Below, in pieces: positions 7,627 to 15,734 of a stretch of DNA of 64,000 nucleotides (the first letter of the stretch is position 1; the number at the start of each line of letters is the position of its first letter). Source of the stretch: Bifidobacterium avesanii (GTDB lineage: Bacteria > Actinomycetota > Actinomycetes > Actinomycetales > Bifidobacteriaceae); assembly GCF_009299475.1 (NCBI RefSeq), contig NZ_WBSN01000005.1, positions 1 through 64,000 on the forward strand, read 5' to 3'. The position numbers and the translations under genes are program-made. The notes beneath the pieces are model-generated. The model did not search any database. It saw only the letters and a list, made by a program, of their open reading frames with translations, and had not been told where the DNA came from.

Positions 7627-9852
7627 ATGAGCACAACAATTCACCCTGCCAACACGAACCCGCTCCCCGTGGACTACGCCGTCCTCGATCAGGTGAGCAA
7701 CGCGAAACACTACAACCCGCACGAGGTGCTGGGCGGCCATCTTATGGAAGGCAAAGACGCCGGCCAGGTGACCATCCGCGTCCTGCGTCCCATGGCCAAA
7801 TCCGTCATCATCACCACGCTGGACGGCGACTGGGCCACCTACCACGAGTTCAACGGCATCTTCACCACCGTCATCCCCGCCGAGAAGACGGACGACGGCT
7901 GGACGGTGCCCGACTACCGCGTCTTCGCCGACTACGGCGACGGCCGCAGCGCCACCGAGGACGACCCGTACCGCTACCTGCCCACGCTGGGGGATCTGGA
8001 CATCTACCTGTTCGGCGAGGGCCGCCACGAGCGCCTGTGGGAGATGCTCGGCGCCCGCGTGCTGCACTACGACGACCCGATGGGCGACGTGACCGGCACC
8101 GCGTTCTCCGTCTGGGCCCCGAACGCCCACGCCGTGCGCGTGGTGGGCGACTTCAACGACTGGGACGGCCGCCGCCACGCCATGCGCGAGCTGGGCACGT
8201 CCGGCGTCTGGGAGCTGTTCGTCCCCGGCGTGGGCGACGGCGCCCGCTACAAGTTCGAGATCCTCAACGCGAACAACGAGTGGAAGCAGAAGGCCGATCC
8301 GATGGAGCGCTCCCACGAGATCCCGCCGGCCACCGCGTCCATCGTCGTCGAGTCCGTGCACGAGTGGGAGGACGGCGCGTGGATGGACCGCCGCGTCAAG
8401 ACCGACCCGCACGCCGGCCCGGTCTCCATCTACGAGGTGCACGCCGGCAGCTGGAAGCAGGGCCTGAGCTACCTCGACATGGCCGACGAGCTCGTGCCGT
8501 ACGTCAAGAAGATGGGCTTCACGCACGTGGAGTTCCTGCCGCTCGAGGAGCACCCGTTCACCGGCTCGTGGGGATACCAGGTCACCGGCTACTACGGCGC
8601 CGACTCCCGCTTCGGCACCCCGGACGACTTCAAGGCCCTCGTGGACGCCTTCCACCGCGCCGGCATCGGCGTGATCATGGACTGGGTGCCCGCCCACTTC
8701 CCCAAGGACGACTTCGCGCTGGGCCGCTTCGACGGCACCCCGCTGTACGAGGACCCGGACCCGCTGCGCGGCGAGCACCCGGACTGGGGCACCTACGTGT
8801 TCAACTTCGGGCGCAACGAGGTGCGCAACTTCCTCGTCGCCAACGCGAGCTTCTGGCTGGACGAGTACCACATCGACGCCCTGCGCGTGGACGCCGTCTC
8901 CTCCATGCTCTACCTCGACTACAGCCGCGAGCCCGGCCAGTGGCGCCCGAACATCTACGGCGGGCGCGAGAACCTCGAGGCCATCGACTTCCTCAAGGAG
9001 GCCACGGCCACCGCGTACAAGAACAACCCGGGCATCATGATGATCGCCGAGGAGTCCACCGCGTGGCCGGGCGTCACCGCCCCCACCGACGCCGGCGGCC
9101 TCGGCTTCGGCCTCAAGTGGAACATGGGCTGGATGCACGACACGCTCGAGTACCTCCACGAGACGCCCATCAACCGCCAGTACCACCACAACGAGATCAC
9201 GTTCTCCATGGTGTACGCGTACTCGGAGCACTACGTGCTGCCCATCAGCCACGACGAGGTCGTGTACGGCAAGGGCTCGCTCTACGGCAAGATGCCGGGC
9301 GACGGCTGGCAGAAGTACGCCGGCGTGCGCGCCCTGTTCGCCTACCAGTGGGCGCACCCGGGCAAGAACCTCACGTTCATGGGCAACGAGATCGCGCAGT
9401 GGGGCGAGTGGAACTACAACGAGTCCATCGACTGGGACGCGCTCAACTGGGACGACCACAAGGGCGTGCAGCATCTGGTGGCGGACCTCAACGCGTTCTA
9501 CCGCGAATCGCCGGCCCTGTGGAGCCAGGACTTCGACCCGGCGGGCTTCCAGTGGCTCACCTCCGACGACAACGAGCACGACACGCTGAGCTTCATGCGC
9601 ATCGGCAAGGACGGCGAGGAGCTGGTCGTGGTCGTCAACTTCGCCGGCACCGCGTGGCAGGACTATCAGGTCCCGCTGCCCAAGGGCGGCAAGTGGGTCG
9701 AGGCGCTGACCACCGACGACGAGCGCTACGGCGGCTCGGGCATCCACAATACGGACATCACCGCGGTCAAGGGCGAATACCATTCCCGCGACTGGTCCGC
9801 GAAAATCACCGTCCCGGCGCTCGGCGCACTATTCTTGAAGCCGGAACAGTGA
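7627..9852 (+). CDS. glgB: 1,4-alpha-glucan branching enzyme GlgB
   Basis: Introduces alpha-1,6 branches into glycogen. The 741-residue protein has the N-terminal beta domain and CBM48 module ([20 protein letters not shown]), a GH13 barrel and a C-terminal beta domain. Catalytic signatures are [25 protein letters not shown] with the nucleophile Asp, IAEEST with the acid Glu, and [12 protein letters not shown]. The ATG lies only six bases after TAAACT and lacks a ribosome site, so a leaderless transcript is possible. The gene is divergent from carD. Confidence 0.96.
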   Translation: MSTTIHPANTNPLPVDYAVLDQVSNAKHYNPHEVLGGHLMEGKDAGQVTIRVLRPMAKSVIITTLDGDWATYHEFNGIFTTVIPAEKTDDGWTVPDYRVFADYGDGRSATEDDPYRYLPTLGDLDIYLFGEGRHERLWEMLGARVLHYDDPMGDVTGTAFSVWAPNAHAVRVVGDFNDWDGRRHAMRELGTSGVWELFVPGVGDGARYKFEILNANNEWKQKADPMERSHEIPPATASIVVESVHEWEDGAWMDRRVKTDPHAGPVSIYEVHAGSWKQGLSYLDMADELVPYVKKMGFTHVEFLPLEEHPFTGSWGYQVTGYYGADSRFGTPDDFKALVDAFHRAGIGVIMDWVPAHFPKDDFALGRFDGTPLYEDPDPLRGEHPDWGTYVFNFGRNEVRNFLVANASFWLDEYHIDALRVDAVSSMLYLDYSREPGQWRPNIYGGRENLEAIDFLKEATATAYKNNPGIMMIAEESTAWPGVTAPTDAGGLGFGLKWNMGWMHDTLEYLHETPINRQYHHNEITFSMVYAYSEHYVLPISHDEVVYGKGSLYGKMPGDGWQKYAGVRALFAYQWAHPGKNLTFMGNEIAQWGEWNYNESIDWDALNWDDHKGVQHLVADLNAFYRESPALWSQDFDPAGFQWLTSDDNEHDTLSFMRIGKDGEELVVVVNFAGTAWQDYQVPLPKGGKWVEALTTDDERYGGSGIHNTDITAVKGEYHSRDWSAKITVPALGALFLKPEQ

Positions 9853-9882
9853 TTTCACGGAACAAGATAGGGCATCACAGGA

Positions 9883-10614
9883 ATGATCAATAGCGCGAAC
9901 ACGCACCGCGACACGTACACCGTGCTGGTGGTGGAGGATGAGCCGACCCTGGCGACGGCCGTCGCCCAGCGACTGACCGCCGAAGGATGGACCGCCCGCG
10001 TGGCCTCCGACGGCGCCAGCGCCGTGCAGGCGGCCTCGACGCTCAAGCCGGATCTGGTGATCATGGACATCATGCTGCCGGTGATGGACGGGCTCGAGGC
10101 CACCAAGCGCATCGTGGCCGAGCGCCCGGTGCCGGTGCTCATCCTCACCGCGCGCGACGACGAGGCGGACAAGGTGATCGGCCTCGGCGCCGGCGCGGAC
10201 GACTACATGACCAAGCCGTTCTCCATGCGCGAGCTCATCGCCCGATGCAAGGCGCTGCTGCGCCGCGTGGAGAGGGCCAAGGTGATCGCGAAGAACGCGG
10301 AGAACGAGAAGCTGCTCGACTTCGGCACCCTCGTGATCGACCCGGCGCAGCGCATGGTCACGCTGGACGGCAAGGAGATCCACCTGACGCCCACCGAGTT
10401 CGACCTGCTGGCCACTCTCGCGCGCAAGCCCAAGTCGGTGCTCACGCGTGAGAAGCTGCTCGAGGAGGTCTGGGACTGGGTGGACGCCTCCGGCACCCGC
10501 ACCGTCGACTCGCACGTCAAGGCGCTGCGCCACAAGCTCGGCTCGGAAATGATCCGCACCGTGCACGGCGTGGGCTACGCGTTCGAGCCGCCGAGCGGGG
10601 CCGGCGCGCAGTGA
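9883..10614 (+). CDS. OmpR/PhoB-family response regulator
   Basis: A 243-residue cytosolic transcription factor. The receiver domain has the acidic pair in VVEDEP, phospho-acceptor Asp62 in MDIMLPVMDG, Thr in ILTARDD and Lys in YMTKPF. The winged-helix DNA-binding domain ends TVDSHVKALRHKLG...VHGVGYAFE. Its stop overlaps the start of the kinase gene, so the two form a two-component system. Target genes are unknown. Confidence 0.92.
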   Translation: MINSANTHRDTYTVLVVEDEPTLATAVAQRLTAEGWTARVASDGASAVQAASTLKPDLVIMDIMLPVMDGLEATKRIVAERPVPVLILTARDDEADKVIGLGAGADDYMTKPFSMRELIARCKALLRRVERAKVIAKNAENEKLLDFGTLVIDPAQRMVTLDGKEIHLTPTEFDLLATLARKPKSVLTREKLLEEVWDWVDASGTRTVDSHVKALRHKLGSEMIRTVHGVGYAFEPPSGAGAQ

Positions 10615-11672
10615 GGAGGAACCCGGCGACCGGCGTGCGGCACGGCATGCAGGGCGAGGAGAGGCCGATCGGACGCTTCTCCTCGCTCAAGGTCGAATTG
10701 TGTCTGGTCATCGTCGTCGCCACCGCCATCGCGTTCGTCATGGCGTGGTTCCTGCTCAAGGTGGGCTGGAGCGGATGGATCGCCATGCCGCTCACGCTCG
10801 CGGTGGCGCTCGGCATCACGTACCTGTTCTCGCGCGGCATGACCGCCCCCCTGCGCCAGATCCGCGACGCGGCCAAGGCCATGGCGGACGGCGACTACAC
10901 CGTGCGCGTGGACGGCACCGCCACGGAGCGCAACGACGAGATCGGCCAGCTGGCCCGGTCCTTCAACGAGATGGCGGGCGAACTGCAGCACGCCGAGCAG
11001 ATGCGCCTCGACATGGTGGCCAACGTGAGCCACGAGCTGCGCACGCCGGTCTCCGCACTACAGGCCATGGTCGAGAACATGGCGGACGGCGTGACCGAGC
11101 CGACCCCGGCGAACCTCGAAAGCATCCTCAACCAGACCCACCGGCTGAGCGACCTCATCGCCTTTCTGCTCGACCTGAGCCGCATGGAGGCGGGCGCGGC
11201 CAGCCTCAACATCGAGTCCTTCAACTTCGCCGACTTCATCGACGAGACCGTCGAGCCGCTGGAGATCGCCGACGCGGGCCACGCGCACGAAATCACCATG
11301 GACATCCCCGACGGCATCGTGATGGAGGGCGACCAGGACCGTCTGCGCCAGCTGTTCACCAACATCATCGCCAACGCGCTCAAGCACTCCCCCGACGGCA
11401 CGGCGGTGCTCATCGAGGCGCACGAGAACGAACAGCAGGGCACGGTCGTGACCAACGTGGTGAACTTCGGCTCGCAGATCGAGCCCTCGGCGCGCTCCGA
11501 CATCTTCCGCCGCTTCGTCAAGGGCAAGACCGGGCCGGGCACCGAGTCGGGCGGCACCGGGCTGGGCCTGTCGATCGCGCGCTGGGCCGCGCAGCTGCAC
11601 GGCGGCACCGTGAAGGTCGTGGACGACGAGCGCGGCGCCGACTTCGAGATCACCCTGCCGAAATACCACTGA
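10611..11672 (+). CDS. Sensor histidine kinase with no extracytoplasmic sensor domain
   Basis: Partner of the upstream regulator, 353 residues from a GTG overlapping its stop; an ATG 12 codons later is also possible. Two membrane helices (about 29-49 and 57-74) are joined by only a few residues, so the signal is probably sensed within or near the membrane. HAMP follows, then HisKA with His141 in NVSHELRTP, then the ATPase domain (NIIANALKHSPDG, GGTGLGLSIA). The usual DxG box is atypical (NVVNFGSQI). Its last 23 bp overlap the 3' end of the convergent comF gene. Confidence 0.88.
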   Translation: MRRNPATGVRHGMQGEERPIGRFSSLKVELCLVIVVATAIAFVMAWFLLKVGWSGWIAMPLTLAVALGITYLFSRGMTAPLRQIRDAAKAMADGDYTVRVDGTATERNDEIGQLARSFNEMAGELQHAEQMRLDMVANVSHELRTPVSALQAMVENMADGVTEPTPANLESILNQTHRLSDLIAFLLDLSRMEAGAASLNIESFNFADFIDETVEPLEIADAGHAHEITMDIPDGIVMEGDQDRLRQLFTNIIANALKHSPDGTAVLIEAHENEQQGTVVTNVVNFGSQIEPSARSDIFRRFVKGKTGPGTESGGTGLGLSIARWAAQLHGGTVKVVDDERGADFEITLPKYH

Positions 11673-12405
11673 GGGTTGGCCCGCACTCCCCCGGCGCCGG
11701 CGTGCGGGCCAAGGCGAACGCCGCCACGACCACACCGCCGGCCGCCCGCACGGCGAGCGCGCAATGCGCCAGCGTGGCGCCCGTAGTGACGATGTCGTCC
11801 ACCAGCGCCACACGCCGGCCCCTCAGCGTCTCGGATCCCCTTCCTCCCCCGGCCACACGCACCCTGTCGTCCAATCGATGCGCGCGACCGCGCACGCCGC
11901 CCACCGCCACGGATTTCGCCCCCGCGCCGCCGATGCGCAGCACGTCCGCAATGCGGGGACCGGTCCCCGCGCCGCACGGCTTCAGCCCCGCCGCGACGCC
12001 CTTCGCAAGGGGACGGACGTGCGCGCGGCCGCGACGGCGTCGAGAAGCCGCGGAGGACGGCACGGGAACCACCGCGTCGACGTCCACGGCACCCACGACG
12101 CTTCCACAAGCCGCCGCGCCCAATGCCCGCATCGCATCGGCGAAGTCGGCGTCCAATTCCACGTCGTCGTGGTCCTTCCACGCCAGCACGGCGTTGCGCG
12201 CAGCACCGCGGTAGTCGGCGCACGCGAAGCACGGGACGGCGATCCCGTCGCGCCGCAGGGTCCACGCGCGTCCCGTCAGGAACAGCGCACGGCAATCCGC
12301 GCACAGCGTCTCGTCCGGCCGGTCGCATCCGGCGCACCCGCGCGGCAGCAGCAGGTCGCGCAGTTCGCGCTCCCACGCCCTCGCCGCCCGCAGCACGCCG
12401 TCCAT
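11650..12405 (-). CDS. ComF-family phosphoribosyltransferase-like protein
   Basis: A 251-residue protein of the ComF/GntX family. The N-terminal Cys motifs of a zinc finger are present (RGCAGC, TLCADC), and the PRTase PRPP-binding loop reads VALVDDIVTTGATL. In naturally competent bacteria ComF acts in DNA uptake; in actinobacteria its role is not settled. The start lies two bases after the stop of the upstream HAD gene. Codon use is GC-rich with an Arg-rich stretch (SRRRRGRAHVR). The 3' end overlaps the histidine kinase gene. Confidence 0.85.
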   Translation of the reverse strand: MDGVLRAARAWERELRDLLLPRGCAGCDRPDETLCADCRALFLTGRAWTLRRDGIAVPCFACADYRGAARNAVLAWKDHDDVELDADFADAMRALGAAACGSVVGAVDVDAVVPVPSSAASRRRRGRAHVRPLAKGVAAGLKPCGAGTGPRIADVLRIGGAGAKSVAVGGVRGRAHRLDDRVRVAGGGRGSETLRGRRVALVDDIVTTGATLAHCALAVRAAGGVVVAAFALARTPAPGECGPTLSGISAG

Positions 12406-12407
12406 GG

Positions 12408-13220
12408 CTATCCCCGCAGAATCCCGGTGAGCCGTCGCACGACCTCGAGCGTCTCCTCCGGCCCGTGCACGCGCACCGGCATCACGCCGGCCTGCGCCGC
12501 CGGATAGTCGTTGCCATTCGGGTCCATGCGGTCGCCGATAAAAATGATGTCCCCGACGCCGATGCCGAGGATCCGCGCCAGTTCGCGCACCGCGTAGCCC
12601 TTGTCGATGCCGCGGCCGGACACGTCCACGCTGGTGGCGCCGCCGGAGCGCACGAGCAGGTGCGGCAGGTCCGCGGCCACGGCCACGCGCAGCGCGTTCT
12701 TCTTCGCGTTGTCCGGGTCCCACGCCTCCTTGGCGTCGACGGGCGCCTGCTGGCCCAGCGCCGAAAACGTGACCTGGCTGCCCCGGTCCTCGATGCGCTC
12801 GCCCCACGTATGGGCCTCCCACAGGCCGAGTTCGCGCGCATGGCGTTCCAGCGACTCGCGGGCGGCCATGCGGTCGGCTTCGGGCAGGTCCTGCTCGTAC
12901 TGGAGACGCCATCCGCCGTCCTCGAAGCGGTAGTAGCGCGTGCCGCTGGTGGGCATGAGGTGCAGGTTGGCGTATGCCGCGTCGCCCCGGAACGCGTCCA
13001 CGGTGAGGATCTGGCGGACGAACAGCTCGTAGCGTCCGCCGGAGATGACGGCCACCTGCGTCAGATGGGTCAGGGCGGCCAGTGCGGAGGCCATGTCGTC
13101 GTGCATGGGCATTTTGGAGCGTGCCAGCGTATTGTCCAGATCAAAGCCGATCAGACGCGCCTTCGCGCCCATGGCGTCAAGATCAAGCTCGGTCCACGAA
13201 TCGGCGATGGCGATGGACAT
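12408..13220 (-). CDS. HAD-superfamily (type IIB) phosphatase
   Basis: A 270-residue hydrolase. Motif I is FDLDNTLARSK with the nucleophile and acid Asp; motif II is VAVISGGR; motif III/IV lies in KGYAVRELARILG and FIGDRMDPNGND. The C2 cap inserted in the middle places it near phosphomannomutase-type and sucrose-phosphatase-type HAD-IIB enzymes. The substrate cannot be read from sequence. The gene is co-transcribed with comF. Confidence 0.85.
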   Translation of the reverse strand: MSIAIADSWTELDLDAMGAKARLIGFDLDNTLARSKMPMHDDMASALAALTHLTQVAVISGGRYELFVRQILTVDAFRGDAAYANLHLMPTSGTRYYRFEDGGWRLQYEQDLPEADRMAARESLERHARELGLWEAHTWGERIEDRGSQVTFSALGQQAPVDAKEAWDPDNAKKNALRVAVAADLPHLLVRSGGATSVDVSGRGIDKGYAVRELARILGIGVGDIIFIGDRMDPNGNDYPAAQAGVMPVRVHGPEETLEVVRRLTGILRG

Positions 13221-13306
13221 GCGACCTCCTGTGGCTCATGCGGCGTACTGGCTAGAACATAGTACCATCGCGGGCTTGTTGTCCCTCGCTACTAGGGTGA
13301 GGCCTC

Positions 13307-13747
13307 ATGAGAAGACCGTCACCTGAACCGCCCTGGATGGGCAAGACCTACCGCAACCGCCATGGCCGCGGCCTGCGCCGACCCACGTTCGGCGCCCGCC
13401 TGCCGCGCTACCGCACGCGCTCGGGCATGTTCGACGACATGGTGGCGGCCCAGCTCAAACGGCTCGGTCAGGCGTGGCCGGAACTGGTCAAGCCGCTGCA
13501 GTTCGCGGTCGAGGACGTGCCGCCGTCGGACCCGCTGCCATGGGAGGACGAGCCGGAGCTGCTGAGCAAGGCGTTCCCCGCCGGGCACGGCATCCCGCCG
13601 CGCATCGTGCTGTACCGCCTGCCGATCCAGATGCAGACGCGCGACCGCGACGAGATGCAGTTCATCATCCGCGACGAGCTCGTCTCCCGGATCGCCGACC
13701 ACTACGGGCGCAGGCCGGAGGAGATCGACCCCGACTGGGGGCTGTGA
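13307..13747 (+). CDS. Zincin-like metallopeptidase-family protein lacking HExxH
   Basis: A 146-residue protein resembling the actinobacterial branch of the small zincin-1 family (YRLPIQMQTRDRDEMQFII...). Where catalytic members have HExxH, this one reads RDELVSRIADHYG, so zinc catalysis is doubtful. The ATG at 13307 has GGTGAGG close ahead; an ATG 10 codons later is possible. The final 20 bp of the gene plus three more bases are the first copy of a 23-bp direct repeat whose second copy is at 15696-15718. Confidence 0.7.
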   Translation: MRRPSPEPPWMGKTYRNRHGRGLRRPTFGARLPRYRTRSGMFDDMVAAQLKRLGQAWPELVKPLQFAVEDVPPSDPLPWEDEPELLSKAFPAGHGIPPRIVLYRLPIQMQTRDRDEMQFIIRDELVSRIADHYGRRPEEIDPDWGL

Positions 13748-13750
13748 TCC
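13728..13750. repeat. 23-bp direct repeat, left copy (attachment-site-like)
   Basis: ACCCCGACTGGGGGCTGTGA plus TCC, overlapping the last codons and stop of the zincin-like gene. It is identical to 15696-15718, and identity stops at both edges. A repeat at a gene's 3' end flanking foreign-looking DNA is the usual layout of a site-specific integration target. Confidence 0.8.
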
Positions 13751-13831
13751 CAAGGCTCAAGAACGGCGTTATTCCGCCGTTTCTAAGACTCGTTCCGCCG
13801 ATGGAATGTTGGTAGCGTTCCCTGGTTTCAA

Positions 13832-13873
13832 CCCTGTCGATGTTGGTAGCACCGACAGGGCTTTCCTTTTATT
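13832..13873 (+). terminator. Rho-independent terminator after the zincin-like gene
   Basis: CCCTGTCG (13832-13839) pairs with CGACAGGG (13853-13860), followed by CTTTCCTTTTATT. A second, smaller hairpin AACGGCG/CGCCGTT lies just upstream near 13763-13783. The 11-mer ATGTTGGTAGC occurs at 13805 and again in the terminator loop. Confidence 0.65.
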
Positions 13874-15107
13874 GCAGGAGCCGTCCGCGGGCCTTTGCCG
13901 ACAGTGAATAACGTATCGGGCGTTTGCCGTGCTCCTGCAGCAGGTCAAGGGCCAGAAGTCCTTTGATGGCGGTCATGAGCTTCACACTTCCCACTTCGAG
14001 CCATGTGGAGAGCACCCTGCGGGAGATTGGACGCGGGTCGTTGTCGAACAATTCCACCTGCAGCAGGTAGAACAGGATATCCTTCTGGTCGCCGGACAGG
14101 CTTTTATCTTCGGCGTATTTGCCGAGCCGGTCATGGGCCGTCGTAAGCATGCCCCATTTGTTCCCCAAGTCGGAGATGATGTTTTTCTGCGCGGTAATGA
14201 TGAATTTCACCATCCGGTAGCTGAACAGGGACACATCGGAGCAATTCAGGGGGAACTGGGTGTCGTCGAACGCCTTGTAATACTGTCCCTTGGCGTCGGC
14301 TATGACCGGGCTGAGCGATATCGCGGTGGGTACGCTCAGATGCTTACTCAGCTGCAACGCCATCAGGAACCGGCCTGTTCTGCCGTTGCCGTCGTAGAAC
14401 GGGTGAATGTACTCGAAGGCGTAATGGCACATCACGGCCCGCAGGATCGGCGGTATGTTCACGTCGGTGAGCAGGGCGATCCATTTGGTGAGCTGCACCT
14501 GAATCTCCGATTCCGGGTATGCGCCGTCATGGAGTTTGCGCCCGTTGCCGTCGTCCCATACGGAGACCGTGCCTTTTCTGAACATTATGCCGTCGGGCTT
14601 GTCCTTGTCGGCTATTTCTCCGTCCGTGACCTGATCGTAAATGCTCCGGATGTCCTTGAGCTCGCGTGGCAGTTCGAGCTGCTTGCCCTCCTCGCCGGAC
14701 AGTCCGAGGAACAGTTTCGCGAATTCGGTCAGCCGTTTGCGGGGGCCTTCGCTCGCGGCCGATTCCAATGCGTCGGCTATTTCCTTGCGTGTGGTGTGCA
14801 CGCCTTCGATGGTGTTGGTGCTCTGCACCTCAGCTCCGATGAGGTCGAAGAGATAGGCGCGTTTCGCGATGTTCGGCAGGCCGTTCCACAGTGATTCCAC
14901 CTTCCCTTCAAGTTCCCTTACGGTGTCGAGTGCGGTGCCGAGCTCCCTGAAGCATACGGCGAACATCTCATGTCCATCGAATGTGATTCCGGAACGGAAC
15001 GTGGACCATCCGCCGAGCCGCGCTTCATATTCATGCTGGGCCAGTTCCGTGGGTTTCTCCGTGGATTGTGACATGTTGATGGTCTGTCTGATGCTCTTGT
15101 ATTCCAT
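13869..15107 (-). CDS. Fic-domain protein, probable AMP-transferase
   Basis: A 412-residue Fic protein. The catalytic motif HPFYDGNGRTGR occupies about residues 235-246 and is complete. An upstream STNTIEG (about 96-102) matches the inhibitory helix motif (S/T)xxxE(G/N), making this a self-inhibited (class II) Fic. An N-terminal Fic-N-like region and a C-terminal winged-helix-like region follow family layout. The ATG at 15107 is preceded by GAGGTGG; one at 15131 is also in frame. The gene is less GC-rich than its neighbours and sits inside a segment bounded by 23-bp direct repeats, so it was probably acquired. The target protein is unknown. Confidence 0.9.
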   Translation of the reverse strand: MEYKSIRQTINMSQSTEKPTELAQHEYEARLGGWSTFRSGITFDGHEMFAVCFRELGTALDTVRELEGKVESLWNGLPNIAKRAYLFDLIGAEVQSTNTIEGVHTTRKEIADALESAASEGPRKRLTEFAKLFLGLSGEEGKQLELPRELKDIRSIYDQVTDGEIADKDKPDGIMFRKGTVSVWDDGNGRKLHDGAYPESEIQVQLTKWIALLTDVNIPPILRAVMCHYAFEYIHPFYDGNGRTGRFLMALQLSKHLSVPTAISLSPVIADAKGQYYKAFDDTQFPLNCSDVSLFSYRMVKFIITAQKNIISDLGNKWGMLTTAHDRLGKYAEDKSLSGDQKDILFYLLQVELFDNDPRPISRRVLSTWLEVGSVKLMTAIKGLLALDLLQEHGKRPIRYSLSAKARGRLLQ

Positions 15108-15241
15108 TCCTACCACCTCGTTTCGTCTCATATCGATGTTTGGAATACAAATAATACCCTTCTATATGTCGAAAATGCCCATAATCGATATATAGAAAAG
15201 CAAAATAAACGTTCAACAGTTACAAAACAGAGGAAACCAAA

Positions 15242-15695
15242 TCAAAGAAGGGCATCTCCGTCGCGCAGACATCCTCTGCAGTCGTCGATGATCTCGGGCG
15301 TGACATTGAGTGCGTCGGCCATCTGGCTTGGATCCCGTTCGGCATTGACATGCCGAACAGGGTTTTGTTTAGAGTCCCACGTGATCGCGGAGCCACATTC
15401 TGTATGCGTGGACGCCCCATGGCATAACGCCAATTCCCCCGGCCATCCGCATGTCGCCGATTTATTCGACGACGATGTAATTGGCCTGATCGATGCGCAT
15501 GCGTGCGGCGTCCATGTTGGCGCGCCGGGCGGTGGCTGGGTCGGTTTGCATCCGACGTCGCGGTGACGCTGAACGGGCGATCGGCAGCCGGTTCGGACAA
15601 ATCAACCGAAGAACAGTCGGATTGGTCCGTCAAGCGGTCTTCATAGTTGTCTCCGACGCCCGGATCTGCTGCTAGCTTTTCGGCGTCAGCAATAA
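15242..15695 (-). pseudogene. Decayed coding remnants inside the Fic islet
   Basis: The minus strand shows three short coding-like stretches in shifting frames: one ending in ADALNVTPEIIDDCRGC (stop near 15242), one ending in RMRIDQANYIVVE (stop at 15462), and one with ADAEKLAADPGVGDNYEDRL near 15620-15690. They are too short and broken to be genes and have no good starts. I do not recognise the parent protein. Sequence between the remnants and the fic promoter is AT-rich and otherwise featureless. Confidence 0.4.
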
Positions 15696-15718
15696 ACCCC
15701 GACTGGGGGCTGTGATCC
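15696..15718. repeat. 23-bp direct repeat, right copy (attachment-site-like)
   Basis: Exact second copy of 13728-13750, 1968 bp away. Beyond it the sequence returns to high-GC chromosome with the DUF5719 gene. The enclosed DNA has no integrase, so any mobilising enzyme would have to act in trans or has been lost. Confidence 0.8.
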
Positions 15719-15734
15719 GTTCGGCCGCAAACGC

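Noticed and set aside
13728..15718. Insertion sequence around the Fic gene
   Set aside because: No transposase and no terminal inverted repeats; a 23-bp duplication is long for most IS target duplications and falls on a gene end.
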